A stretch of DNA of 64,000 bases from Streptococcus oralis subsp. dentisani (GTDB lineage: Bacteria > Bacillota > Bacilli > Lactobacillales > Streptococcaceae), in assembly GCF_007475365.1 (NCBI RefSeq), contig NZ_CP034442.1, positions 682,001 through 746,000 of the forward strand, read 5' to 3'. Shown piece after piece: positions 1 to 8,683 of the stretch. Both the position numbers and the translations under genes were made by a program. The first letter of the stretch is position 1. Each line of letters begins with the position of its first letter. The notes beneath the pieces are model-generated. The model was not told where the DNA came from and ran no database searches. It was given only the letters and a program-made list of their open reading frames with translations.

Positions 1-997
1 CATAGTAGAGGGTTCCAAACATTTTGTCACTGATCAGATTATCCAGATAAGGATTGCCATGAGCGATAACAGGCGTTCCACTGGCTAGACTCTCTAGATA
101 AGTCAAGCCTTGGGTTTCACTAGTGGATGCAGAGATAAAGAAATCAGCCGCTTTATAGTATAAGGCTGTCTCACTTGGAGCAATCATACCAGTAAAAATC
201 ACATGATCTTGGATCTGCAATTTCACTGCTTGTTCCTTCAGACTGTCCAGATAAGGACCATCTCCAGCAACAACCAACTTCACCTTATCTTCTTCTTTCA
301 ATACCTCAACAAAGGCGTTTAGGACTGCTTGGATATTCTTCTCATAAGAAATACGTGAAAGGCTCAGCAGCATTTTCTCGTCTTCTTTAATCCCAAGCTT
401 AGATCGAAGAGCAGTTAAATTCTCTTCCTTAATCTCAGGTCGTTCAAACTTAGCCAACTCAATTCCAGTTGGGATGACACGCTTTTCAACCTTGACTTTG
501 TATTTAGATAAAAGGTCACGAACAATCTCACTAGGGCAAATCACGCCATCTACATCATGAAGGAAGCCACGCACCAAATATTTTACCATACTCGGACGAA
601 TTAGCATGCCCTTAGCAATGTAATGTACATAGTCTTCGTACTGAGTATGGTAGGTATGGATAACAGGAATTTTCAATTCTCTTGCAATCCAAATCCCAAG
701 CAAACCTAGTGAAAATTCTGTCTGGGTATGAATGATATCAAGTTGATACTGCTTGGCAATTTCAAGCGCCTTTGTAAAACCTCGGTAGGCAAATCGTCGA
801 TCCTTAAACGCAAAGAAAGGGACACTCGGAATTCGAATAATTTGCCAATCCTCGTATCGGTTCACGTCTTTATCAGTCGTTGTAAAGATAAAAACTGCAT
901 GCCCCTGCTTTTCAAGCTCAGTTTTCAAAGTCCGAATACTAGTCGCAACCCCGGAAACCTGAGGGAAATAGGTGTCAGTAAATAAACCAATTCGCAT
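1..997 (-). CDS. Glycolipid glycosyltransferase, GT4 family (C-terminus outside window)
   Basis: This is a GT4-type retaining glycosyltransferase, probably the enzyme that makes monoglucosyl-diacylglycerol at the cytoplasmic membrane. About 332 codons are visible, from the start at 997 (SD GAGGT about 7 nt upstream) to the window edge, so the C-terminus is missing. The N-terminus MRIGLFTDTYFPQVSGV is typical of diacylglycerol glucosyltransferases. The motifs GDGPYLDSL (UDP-sugar lobe) and the E-x7-E pattern in SETQGLTYLE are present. It follows cpoA by 8 nt, so the two are co-transcribed. The pairing with cpoA mirrors the pneumococcal glycolipid locus (family knowledge); substrate specificity is inferred. 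Confidence 0.88.
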   Translation of the reverse strand, partial: MRIGLFTDTYFPQVSGVATSIRTLKTELEKQGHAVFIFTTTDKDVNRYEDWQIIRIPSVPFFAFKDRRFAYRGFTKALEIAKQYQLDIIHTQTEFSLGLLGIWIARELKIPVIHTYHTQYEDYVHYIAKGMLIRPSMVKYLVRGFLHDVDGVICPSEIVRDLLSKYKVKVEKRVIPTGIELAKFERPEIKEENLTALRSKLGIKEDEKMLLSLSRISYEKNIQAVLNAFVEVLKEEDKVKLVVAGDGPYLDSLKEQAVKLQIQDHVIFTGMIAPSETALYYKAADFFISASTSETQGLTYLESLASGTPVIAHGNPYLDNLISDKMFGTLYY

Positions 998-1005
998 AAA
1001 TTACC

Positions 1006-2049
1006 TCACTTTTTGCCCAAAGCAGCCTGTTCTCGATAAAATTTTAACCAGATTTCCAACAAATGCTCCTCAGAGTACTCTTTGGAGATCTCGCGAGCTT
1101 TTTCTTTCAAGTCTTTTAAGGCTTCCTGGTCATTCTTGTATTCTAGGATTGCTTCTCTCATCTCAGAAACATCACTTGTAGCACGATAATTCCCTTCAAG
1201 GATGACCTTATACAAGTCCAAATCCCTTAACATAATCGGCGCCTCGCAACTTGCCGCCTCTAAGATGGTCATAGGGAATAATTCGTTGTAACTTGGTAGC
1301 AAGAACAGATCCGCCATAGCGTAAAGTTCCCGCATCCGTTCCGGTGACACAATTCCGGGGAAAATTAGATTTTTAGGTGGATTGTCCATGATTTTTTTAT
1401 AGCGTTCATAACCATCTGTTATTCCACCAAATGAAAAACCACCAGCCCAGATAAAAGTAATTTCTGGCAATTCCTCAGCAAGACGGATAAAATCATCAAT
1501 CCCTTTACGTTTCTGAACCTGACCTGCACCGACAACAACAAACTGATTCTCAGCTAAATCCATTTCCTGACGAAGTTTTGCTACTTGGTCAGCTGGTAGT
1601 GGATGCCATTTTTCCTTATTTACAAAGTTTGGAATATAAGTTACTTTTTCACGTGGAATACCAGCTGCTACTAAATCCTCGATAAACATGGGATTAACCA
1701 CCACCAAGTGTTCCATTCGGTTGTAAAATGAAAAAACATAGCATTTGATAATTCCCTTTAAGAAAAATGGAATTTTCAAACTCCCCTCAAGCGTATCAGG
1801 CAAAAAATGCACATAGCCAATTTTTCTCCCAGATCGCTTCTTTTGAAATGTAGATAAATAATAAGGGAAATCAATGGTGTGAAAATGAGTTACATCTGCC
1901 TCTACAGGAAGATTCTCCGTAACAATCAACTGGTCTTTGGCATCGCGGTGAAGGAGACGTACCAACTCACGGTAGGCTCCTGATACCCCTTGACCAGCCA
2001 CTTTTTCACTTGAACTTAGCATATTGACACGCAATTTTTCGTTTTCCAT
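1006..2049 (-). CDS. cpoA: Glycolipid glycosyltransferase CpoA-like (galactosyl-glucosyl-DAG synthase)
   Basis: A 347-residue GT4 glycosyltransferase strongly resembling pneumococcal CpoA, which adds galactose to monoglucosyl-diacylglycerol and affects beta-lactam tolerance. Visible features are the motif AGQGVSGAYREL near the N-terminus, GAGQVQKRKG, and the donor-binding E-x7-E segment NELFPMTILEA around residue 260. The chosen start is MENEKLRV at 2049; an in-frame ATG three codons upstream lies inside the promoter -10 region. A TATAAT box sits only 7 nt upstream of this start, so the transcript could be leaderless. The partner glycosyltransferase follows directly downstream. Confidence 0.9.
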   Translation of the reverse strand: MENEKLRVNMLSSSEKVAGQGVSGAYRELVRLLHRDAKDQLIVTENLPVEADVTHFHTIDFPYYLSTFQKKRSGRKIGYVHFLPDTLEGSLKIPFFLKGIIKCYVFSFYNRMEHLVVVNPMFIEDLVAAGIPREKVTYIPNFVNKEKWHPLPADQVAKLRQEMDLAENQFVVVGAGQVQKRKGIDDFIRLAEELPEITFIWAGGFSFGGITDGYERYKKIMDNPPKNLIFPGIVSPERMRELYAMADLFLLPSYNELFPMTILEAASCEAPIMLRDLDLYKVILEGNYRATSDVSEMREAILEYKNDQEALKDLKEKAREISKEYSEEHLLEIWLKFYREQAALGKK

Positions 2050-2056
2050 ACCTTTC

Positions 2057-2062
2057 ATTATA
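2057..2062 (-). promoter_or_regulatory. Extended -10 promoter of cpoA
   Basis: On the minus strand TGG-TATAAT (extended -10) lies 7 nt before the cpoA start codon. The usual start point 6-8 nt downstream would fall at the ATG itself. No clear -35 box is seen. Confidence 0.55.
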
Positions 2063-2097
2063 CCATTTTATTTCTAGAAAATCAGCAAAAGAAAGAA

Positions 2098-2144
2098 GAG
2101 ACCAGAGGAAAAAGAAGGAGATTTCCTCATTTTCCAATCGTCTC
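2098..2144 (-). terminator. Possible terminator after the DUF59 gene
   Basis: Nested inverted repeats (GAGAC/GTCTC outside, GAGGAAA/TTTCCTC inside) followed on the minus strand by a pyrimidine-rich TTCTTTCTTTT tail, between the DUF59 gene and cpoA. Confidence 0.45.
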
Positions 2145-2162
2145 TCACATTTTTCTTACTCT

Positions 2163-2492
2163 TTACTTAATTCCCAGGGCGATACGTGCATAGCGACTCA
2201 TTTTTTCAACAGTCCAAGCTGGATACCAGACCAATTTGACCTCGGTATTAGTTACCTCAGGCACATCTGTCATCGCATCGTGTATCTGGTCTGTCAAAAG
2301 GTCAGCCAGTGGGCAACCCATAGTTGTCAAGGTCATATCAATTTCAGTGTGACCTGTTTCACCATCAAAACGAATTTCATAAATCAAACCTAGGTTTACA
2401 ATATCAATCCCCAACTCAGGGTCGATGACTTCTTCCAAAGCATTTAAAATGCGTGTTTTGATCGTTTCAATTTGCTCTTCTGTATAAGCCAT
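2163..2492 (-). CDS. DUF59/MIP18-family iron-sulfur assembly protein
   Basis: A 109-residue protein of the DUF59 (MIP18/PaaD/SufT-like) family, generally linked to iron-sulfur cluster assembly. The family core DPELGIDIVNLGLIYEI (near residue 25) and the conserved TTMGCP with its cysteine are both present. The start at MAYTEEQ is chosen because GAGGA lies about 5 nt upstream; an alternative ATG four codons earlier has no better site. It follows rpoD by 14 nt and is probably co-transcribed with dnaG-rpoD. Its client protein is unknown from this sequence. Confidence 0.87.
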   Translation of the reverse strand: MAYTEEQIETIKTRILNALEEVIDPELGIDIVNLGLIYEIRFDGETGHTEIDMTLTTMGCPLADLLTDQIHDAMTDVPEVTNTEVKLVWYPAWTVEKMSRYARIALGIK

Positions 2493-2506
2493 GTTATTCC
2501 TCACTC

Positions 2507-3616
2507 TTAGTCTTCAATAAAATCACGAAGGGGTTTGCTGCGACTTGGTTGACGCAATTTTCTCAAAGCCTTGGCCTCGATCTGACGAATACGCTCACGA
2601 GTCACGTTAAAGACTTTCCCAACATCTTCAAGAGTACGCATTTTCCCATCATCTAGTCCGAAACGAAGGCGCAGAACGTTTTCTTCACGATCTGTAAGAG
2701 TATCCAAAACCTCATCCAACTGCTCACGCAAGACGATACGAGTTGTGTAGTCTACTGGATTTTCAATCACTTCGTCTTCGATAAAGTCCCCAAGATGACT
2801 ATCGTCCTCTTCACCAATCGGTGTTTCAAGCGATACTGGTTCTTGAGCGATTTTCAAGATTTCACGCACCTTGTCAGGTGTCATATCCATACGCTCAGCG
2901 ATTTGTTCAGGTGTTGGATCTTGTCCCAATTCTTGAAGAAGATTACGCTGCTCACGGACTAGCTTGTTAATCGTTTCAACCATGTGAACAGGAATACGAA
3001 TAGTACGAGCCTGATCAGCGATGGCACGAGTGATTGCCTGACGAATCCACCAAGTTGCATAAGTTGAAAACTTGAATCCTTTTGAATAGTCAAACTTGTC
3101 AACAGCCTTCATCAAGCCCATGTTTCCTTCTTGGATCAAGTCAAGAAACTGCATGCCACGCCCTACGTAGCGCTTAGCGATAGAAACCACCAAACGAAGG
3201 TTGGCTTCTGCAAGACGTTGTTTAGCTTCGATATCACCTGCTTCAACTGCTAGGGCCAATTCTTTTTCCTCTTCGTTGGTCAAGAGAGGAACAACCCCGA
3301 TTTCCTTCAAATACATACGGACAGGGTCATTAACCTTGGCAGAAGTTGAGCCAATCAAGTCCTCATCACTGAGTTCTGGTTCTTCTTCTGTACTAAGAAC
3401 ACGCGCACTTGGATTTCCTTCGTTGTCTGTGATAGAAATTCCAGCATCCTGAATCCGTTGCAAAAGGTCTTCAATCCCGTCTGCATCTAGGGTAAAAGGA
3501 ATCACCAGACTTGAGTTGATTTCATCATCTGTTGCTGTTCCTGTTTTTTTGTGGTTACGGATAAAGTCTGCTACTTGCACATCAAATGTAGTTACTTCTT
3601 TTTGTTTTGTTGCCAT
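2507..3616 (-). CDS. rpoD: Primary sigma factor RpoD (sigma-70/SigA)
   Basis: The 369-residue housekeeping sigma factor that directs RNA polymerase to -35/-10 promoters. Region 2 is visible around residues 130-200 ([18 protein letters not shown], then [15 protein letters not shown], the -10 recognition and melting segment). Region 4.2 is the C-terminal helix-turn-helix [20 protein letters not shown]. It starts 2 nt after dnaG, the classic primase-sigma pairing of the macromolecular synthesis operon, here without rpsU. Length is as expected for streptococcal SigA. Confidence 0.97.
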   Translation of the reverse strand: MATKQKEVTTFDVQVADFIRNHKKTGTATDDEINSSLVIPFTLDADGIEDLLQRIQDAGISITDNEGNPSARVLSTEEEPELSDEDLIGSTSAKVNDPVRMYLKEIGVVPLLTNEEEKELALAVEAGDIEAKQRLAEANLRLVVSIAKRYVGRGMQFLDLIQEGNMGLMKAVDKFDYSKGFKFSTYATWWIRQAITRAIADQARTIRIPVHMVETINKLVREQRNLLQELGQDPTPEQIAERMDMTPDKVREILKIAQEPVSLETPIGEEDDSHLGDFIEDEVIENPVDYTTRIVLREQLDEVLDTLTDREENVLRLRFGLDDGKMRTLEDVGKVFNVTRERIRQIEAKALRKLRQPSRSKPLRDFIED

Positions 3617-3618
3617 TA

Positions 3619-5379
3619 TTACTCCATTCTTCTCTTTTGGGAAATCAATCGTTGCAATTCTTCCAAGGCTGTGTCTGTATCTCCTACATGACTAGCTTCC
3701 TGCACTTTCTTTTTAATTCGTAAGTTGTCCTTGCTGAGGAGGGCACGGTTTCGAGTCGCTTCGACCTCCGCTAGCTCTTGAGGCGACATCTCAGCTGGCA
3801 AATCCAAGCTAAGCACGTGGTACCAAGCATTTTCAACCTCAGGAGTCTGATGAGAAAGTTCCTCTGATCCGATTTCTCCCTCTACACTTAATAATTCGTA
3901 AAGAATCTGAAATTCTGGGGTATCAAAGAAAAAATTCTCTCTTAAGCGGTAGTCATTTAAAACAAGTGGATTCTCAGCCATCCTATAAAGGAGATGAGCC
4001 TCTGCTCTCATGACTGATGTCAGTTGCCGCGTCACAGGTAAACTAATCGTTGCTGGTTTAGGATGTTCTTTGACTCTCTCCTGTCTCTGAACAATCCGAC
4101 TTTCATTTACAATTTGCTCTACCTGTTGGTAATCAAAAGAAGGTAGATTGTCCGCCAGAATGTGGATATAAGAATTCTGGGCAGTGATAGACTTTTCTTT
4201 GGCAATTAAGGGCGCAATCTTTTCAATGAACTCGATTTGCGCCTGCAAGTTATCACTATTTTCAGGTTTGAGTTGGTGAATATAGAACTCTATGGGACTG
4301 ATACGAGTCTTTGTTAAGAGGTAAGCTAGGTCTTCAGCAGAATTCTTTTGTAAATACTCATCTGGGTCCATGGCATCAGGTACTCGAACAACCTCCACTG
4401 AAAAGTCTTTTAACTCCTCTAAAGCCTTGGCTGTTGCTGCCTGCCCTGCCTTGTCGCCATCATAGCTGAGAACAATTTTTTTAGTAAAGCGTTTGAGGTG
4501 GTCAACATGCTCCTTGCTTAAGGCTGTTCCCATGGAAGCTACAGCATTTTCTATACCAGCACGGTAGGCTGCGATCACATCCATGAAGCCTTCCATCAGG
4601 TAGAGTTCTGTAATCTTACCTGTTCCCTTTTTTGCCCTGTCCAAATGATACAATTCGTAACTCTTGTTAAAAATTGCAGTCGAGCGACTATTTTTGTACT
4701 TAGCAGTCTGAGTATCAGTTTCTTGCCAGACACGACCAGAAAAGGCAATAACCTGCCCCTTGTCATTGGTTAAAGGAAAGATGATACGTCCAAAAAAAGT
4801 ATCATAAAATTGATTGCCATCTGACAGATAAAACAAGCCCGAATCCAATAAATCCTTTTCCTCAAACTTATCAGCCAAACGTTGATAGAGATAGGTTCTC
4901 TCTGCCGGAGCCAGTCCAATCTGGAAATGCTTCAGAACATCATCCGTCAAGCCTCGTTTATATAGATAAGCCCTTGCTTCTTCTCCCATCTTGGTCGTCA
5001 TGAGGATTGCATGGTAAAAACGGGCAGCTTCTTCATGCATATCATATAGAGCTTGATGGGGAGAAGCTTGTTGAGGACGAGACTGGACAGGCATGGCTAG
5101 TTGAATACCGACGCGCTCTCCTAAGAGCTGAACGGCTTCCATGAAGGACACGCCTTGGTATTCTTCGATGAACTTAAAGACATCTCCTGAACGACCACAT
5201 CCAAAACAGTGATAAAACTGCTTGTCTTCCACAACGTTGAAAGAGGGGGTCTTTTCACCATGAAAAGGACAGAGCCCCAAATAGTTCCGTCCAGCCTTTT
5301 GTAAAGAAATCACGTCACCTATGACTTCCACAATGTTGGCATTGTTTTTGATTTCTTCAATGACTTGCTTGTCAACCAT
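3619..5379 (-). CDS. dnaG: DNA primase DnaG
   Basis: A 586-residue primase that makes RNA primers at the replication fork. The N-terminal zinc finger of the CHC2 type is visible ([11 protein letters not shown], then [10 protein letters not shown], residues about 38-65). The TOPRIM core includes [15 protein letters not shown] (about 255-270) and [12 protein letters not shown]. The C-terminal region would bind the DnaB-type helicase. The start MVDKQVIEE is chosen over an ATG five codons upstream because it matches the family length and has GGAGG nearby. It heads the dnaG-rpoD-DUF59 operon. Confidence 0.96.
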   Translation of the reverse strand: MVDKQVIEEIKNNANIVEVIGDVISLQKAGRNYLGLCPFHGEKTPSFNVVEDKQFYHCFGCGRSGDVFKFIEEYQGVSFMEAVQLLGERVGIQLAMPVQSRPQQASPHQALYDMHEEAARFYHAILMTTKMGEEARAYLYKRGLTDDVLKHFQIGLAPAERTYLYQRLADKFEEKDLLDSGLFYLSDGNQFYDTFFGRIIFPLTNDKGQVIAFSGRVWQETDTQTAKYKNSRSTAIFNKSYELYHLDRAKKGTGKITELYLMEGFMDVIAAYRAGIENAVASMGTALSKEHVDHLKRFTKKIVLSYDGDKAGQAATAKALEELKDFSVEVVRVPDAMDPDEYLQKNSAEDLAYLLTKTRISPIEFYIHQLKPENSDNLQAQIEFIEKIAPLIAKEKSITAQNSYIHILADNLPSFDYQQVEQIVNESRIVQRQERVKEHPKPATISLPVTRQLTSVMRAEAHLLYRMAENPLVLNDYRLRENFFFDTPEFQILYELLSVEGEIGSEELSHQTPEVENAWYHVLSLDLPAEMSPQELAEVEATRNRALLSKDNLRIKKKVQEASHVGDTDTALEELQRLISQKRRME

Positions 5380-5417
5380 ACACAATACCTCCATGTTATC
5401 ATAGTTTCACGTAAACT

Positions 5418-5446
5418 AGTATAGCTTATTTCTGAAAAAAAGTAAA
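5418..5446 (-). promoter_or_regulatory. Promoter of dnaG-rpoD
   Basis: On the minus strand TTTACT (5441-5446) and TATACT (5418-5423) are separated by 17 nt, about 40 nt upstream of dnaG. This is a good sigma-A promoter. Confidence 0.7.
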
Positions 5447-5505
5447 CCATTTCATACGCTTTCCGTAATTCTCTTTGCCTTATTCTTCTATATAGAAAGA
5501 GGAGA

Positions 5506-5541
5506 TAAAAAACTCAGAAACACTTTAATGCTTCTAAGTTT
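5506..5541 (-). terminator. Terminator of trpXYZ
   Basis: The inverted repeat AACTCAGAA/TTCTAAGTT with a short loop, followed on the minus strand by a run of Ts, lies 35 nt after the trpZ stop. Confidence 0.65.
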
Positions 5542-5575
5542 CTCTTCTCTATTTTTTGATGATTATTTAACTCAT

Positions 5576-6334
5576 CTATTCAAATAATTGATAGTAGTCT
5601 GAGATTTTCATCTTAGCTTTTTCTTCTTTATTGAGGTCTTGGATGATACGGCCTTCCTTCATGACTATCAGACGATTGCCATACTTCAGTGCATCCTCCA
5701 TATGATGGGTAATCATCAAGGCTGTTAGATGGTCCTTGCTGACAAAGTCATCTGTTAATTCCATCAAGGCCACACTTGTTTTTGGGTCAAGGGCTGCTGT
5801 GTGTTCATCCAACAAGAGCAACTCAGGTCGCTTCAAGGTTGCCATCAAGAGACTCAAGGCCTGACGTTGTCCACCTGATAGAAATTCAATCGGAGTATCT
5901 AGATGTTTTTCAAGGCCATTCCCCACTTTTTCAATGGTAGCCTGAAATTCTTCCCTATGACTTGAGAGTCTCCTAGGAAGGAGTCCTCTCTTCTCACCAC
6001 GAAACTTGGCAATTAAGAGATTTTCCGCCACCGTCATACGAGGAGCCGTACCCATCTTAGGATCCTGAAAGACACGAGACAGGTACTTAGCCCGCTTTTC
6101 AGGTGAAAAATGCGTCACGTTCTCGCCCATGATACGGATACTTCCACTTGTTAAAGGTAAGGTACCTGCAATAGTGTTAAAAAGCGTTGACTTCCCTGCT
6201 CCATTTCCACCTAGGATAGTAATGAAATCATGTTCGAAAATTTCAAGAGAAACATCATTCAGAATGATTTTTTCCTCATCAAAGCCATTCGTGATGACTT
6301 TGGTAGCATTTTTTAATTCTACAATTGCTGTCAT
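5576..6334 (-). CDS. trpZ: Tryptophan ABC transporter, ATP-binding protein TrpZ
   Basis: A 252-residue ABC ATPase energising the importer made with the two upstream genes. Walker A is GGNGAGKST (about residue 43), the signature is LSGGQRQALSL (about 153), Walker B is LLLLDEHTAALD, and a switch histidine lies in MITHHMED. It overlaps the permease gene by 4 nt. Family knowledge (branched-chain-type permease plus ABC_sub_bind protein) and the T-box leader upstream point to amino acid import, and tryptophan is the usual assignment in streptococci. Confidence 0.88.
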   Translation of the reverse strand: MTAIVELKNATKVITNGFDEEKIILNDVSLEIFEHDFITILGGNGAGKSTLFNTIAGTLPLTSGSIRIMGENVTHFSPEKRAKYLSRVFQDPKMGTAPRMTVAENLLIAKFRGEKRGLLPRRLSSHREEFQATIEKVGNGLEKHLDTPIEFLSGGQRQALSLLMATLKRPELLLLDEHTAALDPKTSVALMELTDDFVSKDHLTALMITHHMEDALKYGNRLIVMKEGRIIQDLNKEEKAKMKISDYYQLFE

Positions 6335-7197
6335 TTGCTAAACTTGACTCCTTTCAGGTATTTGCTTTTGAAGGTTGGAATCATGAGACAAACTGCCAAA
6401 ATCAAGGCGCTGTACAAACGAAGATAACTTGTGTTAAATCCAAGAGCAATCACTCCCCAGACGAGGAACTGATAGGCGATAGAGCCAACGACGATGGTCA
6501 TGAGGCGCTCTGCCAGAGTCAAACTCTTAAACAAAACCTCACCAATAATCAAGCTAGCTAGACCAACTACGATAACCCCGATACCTCGTGAAACATCCGC
6601 ATATCCTTCTTGTTGAGCAATTAAGGCCCCTGCAAGCGCGATAATCCCATTTGAGAGAACCAAGCCCATGAGTTCCATACGTCCAGTATTGATACCAAAA
6701 CTACGAGCCATATCAGGATTATCACCTGTAGCGATGTAGGCCTGACCTAGTTTGGTATCTAGGAAAAAGAGCATGAGACCAATTACAAGAGCTACAAAGA
6801 TTAGTCCAGTCAGGAGTTGGTTAAGGTCCGAATCAAAAGGTAAGACATCCTGAATTTGCTTGGTTCCAAGAAGCCCCAGATTGGCACGCCCCATAATCAT
6901 GAGCATGATGGAATGGCAAGAAGTCATGACCAGAATCCCTGATAAGAGAGTTGGAATTTTTCCTTTGGTATATAAGAGACCTGTCGCCATACCAGCTAGA
7001 CATCCCGCTCCTACTGCGGCTAGGCTTGCTAAAAATGGATTGATTCCCTGTGTTATCAAGGTTACAGCTACTGCTCCCCCTAGAGGAAAAGAGCCTTCAG
7101 TAGTCATATCAGGGAAATTCAAAATTCGGAAAGTCATAAAGATTCCCAAACCTAAAATCGCCCAGACCATTCCCTGAGAAATAATGGATACTATCAT
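6331..7197 (-). CDS. trpY: Tryptophan ABC transporter, permease TrpY
   Basis: A 288-residue integral membrane permease with about eight hydrophobic segments. It resembles the LivH-type family (GTKLGQ-like TKLGQAYIATGDNPDMARSFGI, the cytoplasmic loop contacting the ATPase). The start MIVSIISQGMVWAIL follows trpX by 65 nt. It works with TrpX and TrpZ as a single importer. The substrate assignment rests on gene order and the T-box leader rather than on a motif in this protein. Confidence 0.87.
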   Translation of the reverse strand: MIVSIISQGMVWAILGLGIFMTFRILNFPDMTTEGSFPLGGAVAVTLITQGINPFLASLAAVGAGCLAGMATGLLYTKGKIPTLLSGILVMTSCHSIMLMIMGRANLGLLGTKQIQDVLPFDSDLNQLLTGLIFVALVIGLMLFFLDTKLGQAYIATGDNPDMARSFGINTGRMELMGLVLSNGIIALAGALIAQQEGYADVSRGIGVIVVGLASLIIGEVLFKSLTLAERLMTIVVGSIAYQFLVWGVIALGFNTSYLRLYSALILAVCLMIPTFKSKYLKGVKFSK

Positions 7198-7262
7198 AAT
7201 CTTTCACTCATTTCTTTCTTTAGTAAAAATGGGAGGAGATGTGTCCAGCTCCTCCTTTATCT

Positions 7263-8258
7263 TTATTCAATCACTTGTCCTGCTTCTTTTAGAACGGACT
7301 CAGGAGTGGTGATACCAAGTTCCTGCGCTAGTTTTTTGTTAATCACTGACTTACCAGTTGAAAAGACATTAACTGGCGTATCAGCTGGTTTTTCACCTTT
7401 CAAAACTTTGGCAATCATTTTACCAGTAGCCACTCCAAGATCGTGTTGGTCAACTACTACAGATGCTAATCCTCCCGCTTCTACCATGGCAGTGGCACTT
7501 GGGTAGATTGGCTTTTTAGCTGTTTGGTTGCTTGAAACAACTGTTGAGAATGCGGATGCGATGGTGTTGTCAATTGGAACCCAAATCGCATCAACCTTAC
7601 TTGTCATGACATTAACTGTTGAAGCAATTTCATTGGTTGATGGAACGGCAAAGGTTTCGACTGTCAAACCTGCTTTTTCAGCATAAGCCTTGAATTCTTC
7701 TACCTGTGTTTTTGAGTTATCTTCGCTACTTGAGTAAAGAGCGCCGATTGTTTTGACATTTGGTGTGAGGGTTTTTATCAACTCTACTTGTTGTTCAGCA
7801 GGGTTGTGGTCTGATACCCCTGTGATGTTGCCACCTGGTTTTTTCAAATCTTTGACCAAGTTAGCACCGATTGGGTCTGTAATAGCAGCCATGATAACTG
7901 GTAGATCTTTAGTAGCACTTGCAAGTCCTTGAGCTGCTGGTGTTGCAATCCCAACAACTACATCGTTTCCATTTGCTACTAACTGTTTACTCATGGTTGC
8001 AACCTTGCTCTGATCACCTTCAGAGTTCATAAAGTCGATTTTTACTTGGTCGTCCTTATAGCCTTCTTCAGCTAGTCCATCTTGAATTCCTTGGTAAATC
8101 AAGTCTAAAGAGGGGTGGCTAACAAACTGAAGGACACCAACCTTAGCAACTTTTTGCTCCACCTTAGCTGCTGGCTTGTTCATAGATGAATAGATCAAAC
8201 TAGCTACTACCAATACTGCTAATCCAGCGATAATTCCAATTAAACGTTTATTTTTCAT
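7263..8258 (-). CDS. trpX: Tryptophan ABC transporter, substrate-binding protein TrpX
   Basis: A 331-residue ABC_sub_bind family (DUF534-type) receptor. The N-terminus is a single membrane anchor (residues about 6-25) with no lipobox cysteine, so it is probably membrane-tethered rather than a lipoprotein. Family segments include GVLQFVSHPSLDLIYQGIQDGL, AAITDPIGA and GVSDHNP. It is the first gene behind the T-box leader, with SD AAAGGAG about 7 nt upstream. The leader makes it likely that expression rises when a cognate tRNA is uncharged. Confidence 0.88.
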   Translation of the reverse strand: MKNKRLIGIIAGLAVLVVASLIYSSMNKPAAKVEQKVAKVGVLQFVSHPSLDLIYQGIQDGLAEEGYKDDQVKIDFMNSEGDQSKVATMSKQLVANGNDVVVGIATPAAQGLASATKDLPVIMAAITDPIGANLVKDLKKPGGNITGVSDHNPAEQQVELIKTLTPNVKTIGALYSSSEDNSKTQVEEFKAYAEKAGLTVETFAVPSTNEIASTVNVMTSKVDAIWVPIDNTIASAFSTVVSSNQTAKKPIYPSATAMVEAGGLASVVVDQHDLGVATGKMIAKVLKGEKPADTPVNVFSTGKSVINKKLAQELGITTPESVLKEAGQVIE

Positions 8259-8345
8259 ATTTTTTCTCCTTTTAAATCACTTGTATAATGCTCTTTTAAA
8301 CAAAACAAGCGACGCCATCGTTTAAATTCCATAAGTCTCCTCCAA

Positions 8346-8381
8346 CAAAAAAGTCCTCACACAAAAAACTTGTGTGAGGAC
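8346..8381 (-). terminator. T-box-controlled terminator before trpX
   Basis: A perfect 11-bp stem GTCCTCACACA/TGTGTGAGGAC (8353-8363 and 8371-8381) with a 7-nt loop, followed on the minus strand by TTTTTTG. It lies just after the T-box core. Confidence 0.88.
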
Positions 8382-8582
8382 GTCGATGCGCGGTGCCACC
8401 TCAATTATAGGGAATATCCCTATCGCTCTTTCTCGCATTCACGAGTTGCACTATAAGGTGTGCTCACCGAATTTTTATGATTTCAAATTCTTAAGTACAT
8501 TCAGCCCAATTTCATCAATTTCATCTATCTGCTTTCACCAACCACAGACTCTCTAAAAAATGAGCATGATTACTTTCTGAAT
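8353..8582 (-). ncRNA. T-box leader of trpXYZ
   Basis: The minus-strand transcript contains the T-box core GAGGTGGCACCGCG (complement at about 8385-8398), followed directly by the terminator. Upstream it has a Stem I-like region with an AGAGAG motif and GGTTGGTGAAAG. The leader spans the gap between ppc and trpX together with its promoter. Charged tRNA should favour the terminator and uncharged tRNA the antiterminator. The specifier codon cannot be fixed by eye: a UGG is present near the Stem I apex side, but UGU in GAAUGUAC is also a candidate. Tryptophan is therefore inferred mainly from the genes. Confidence 0.88.
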
Positions 8583-8588
8583 GTTTAA

Positions 8589-8616
8589 ATTATATCATTT
8601 TTCAACTACTTGTCAA
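8589..8616 (-). promoter_or_regulatory. Promoter of the trp T-box transcript
   Basis: Consensus TTGACA (8611-8616) and TATAAT (8589-8594) on the minus strand are separated by 16 nt, placing the start near 8582. Confidence 0.82.
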
Positions 8617-8644
8617 GCTTATTTTTAGAATTTTTTAAACAATT

Positions 8645-8676
8645 CAAAAACTTCCCCTTGAAAAAGAGAAAGTTTG
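8645..8676 (-). terminator. Possible terminator of ppc
   Basis: A weak inverted repeat (AAACTT/AAGTTT arms) followed by TTTTTG on the minus strand, between the ppc stop and the trp promoter. Confidence 0.35.
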
Positions 8677-8683
8677 TAGAATA

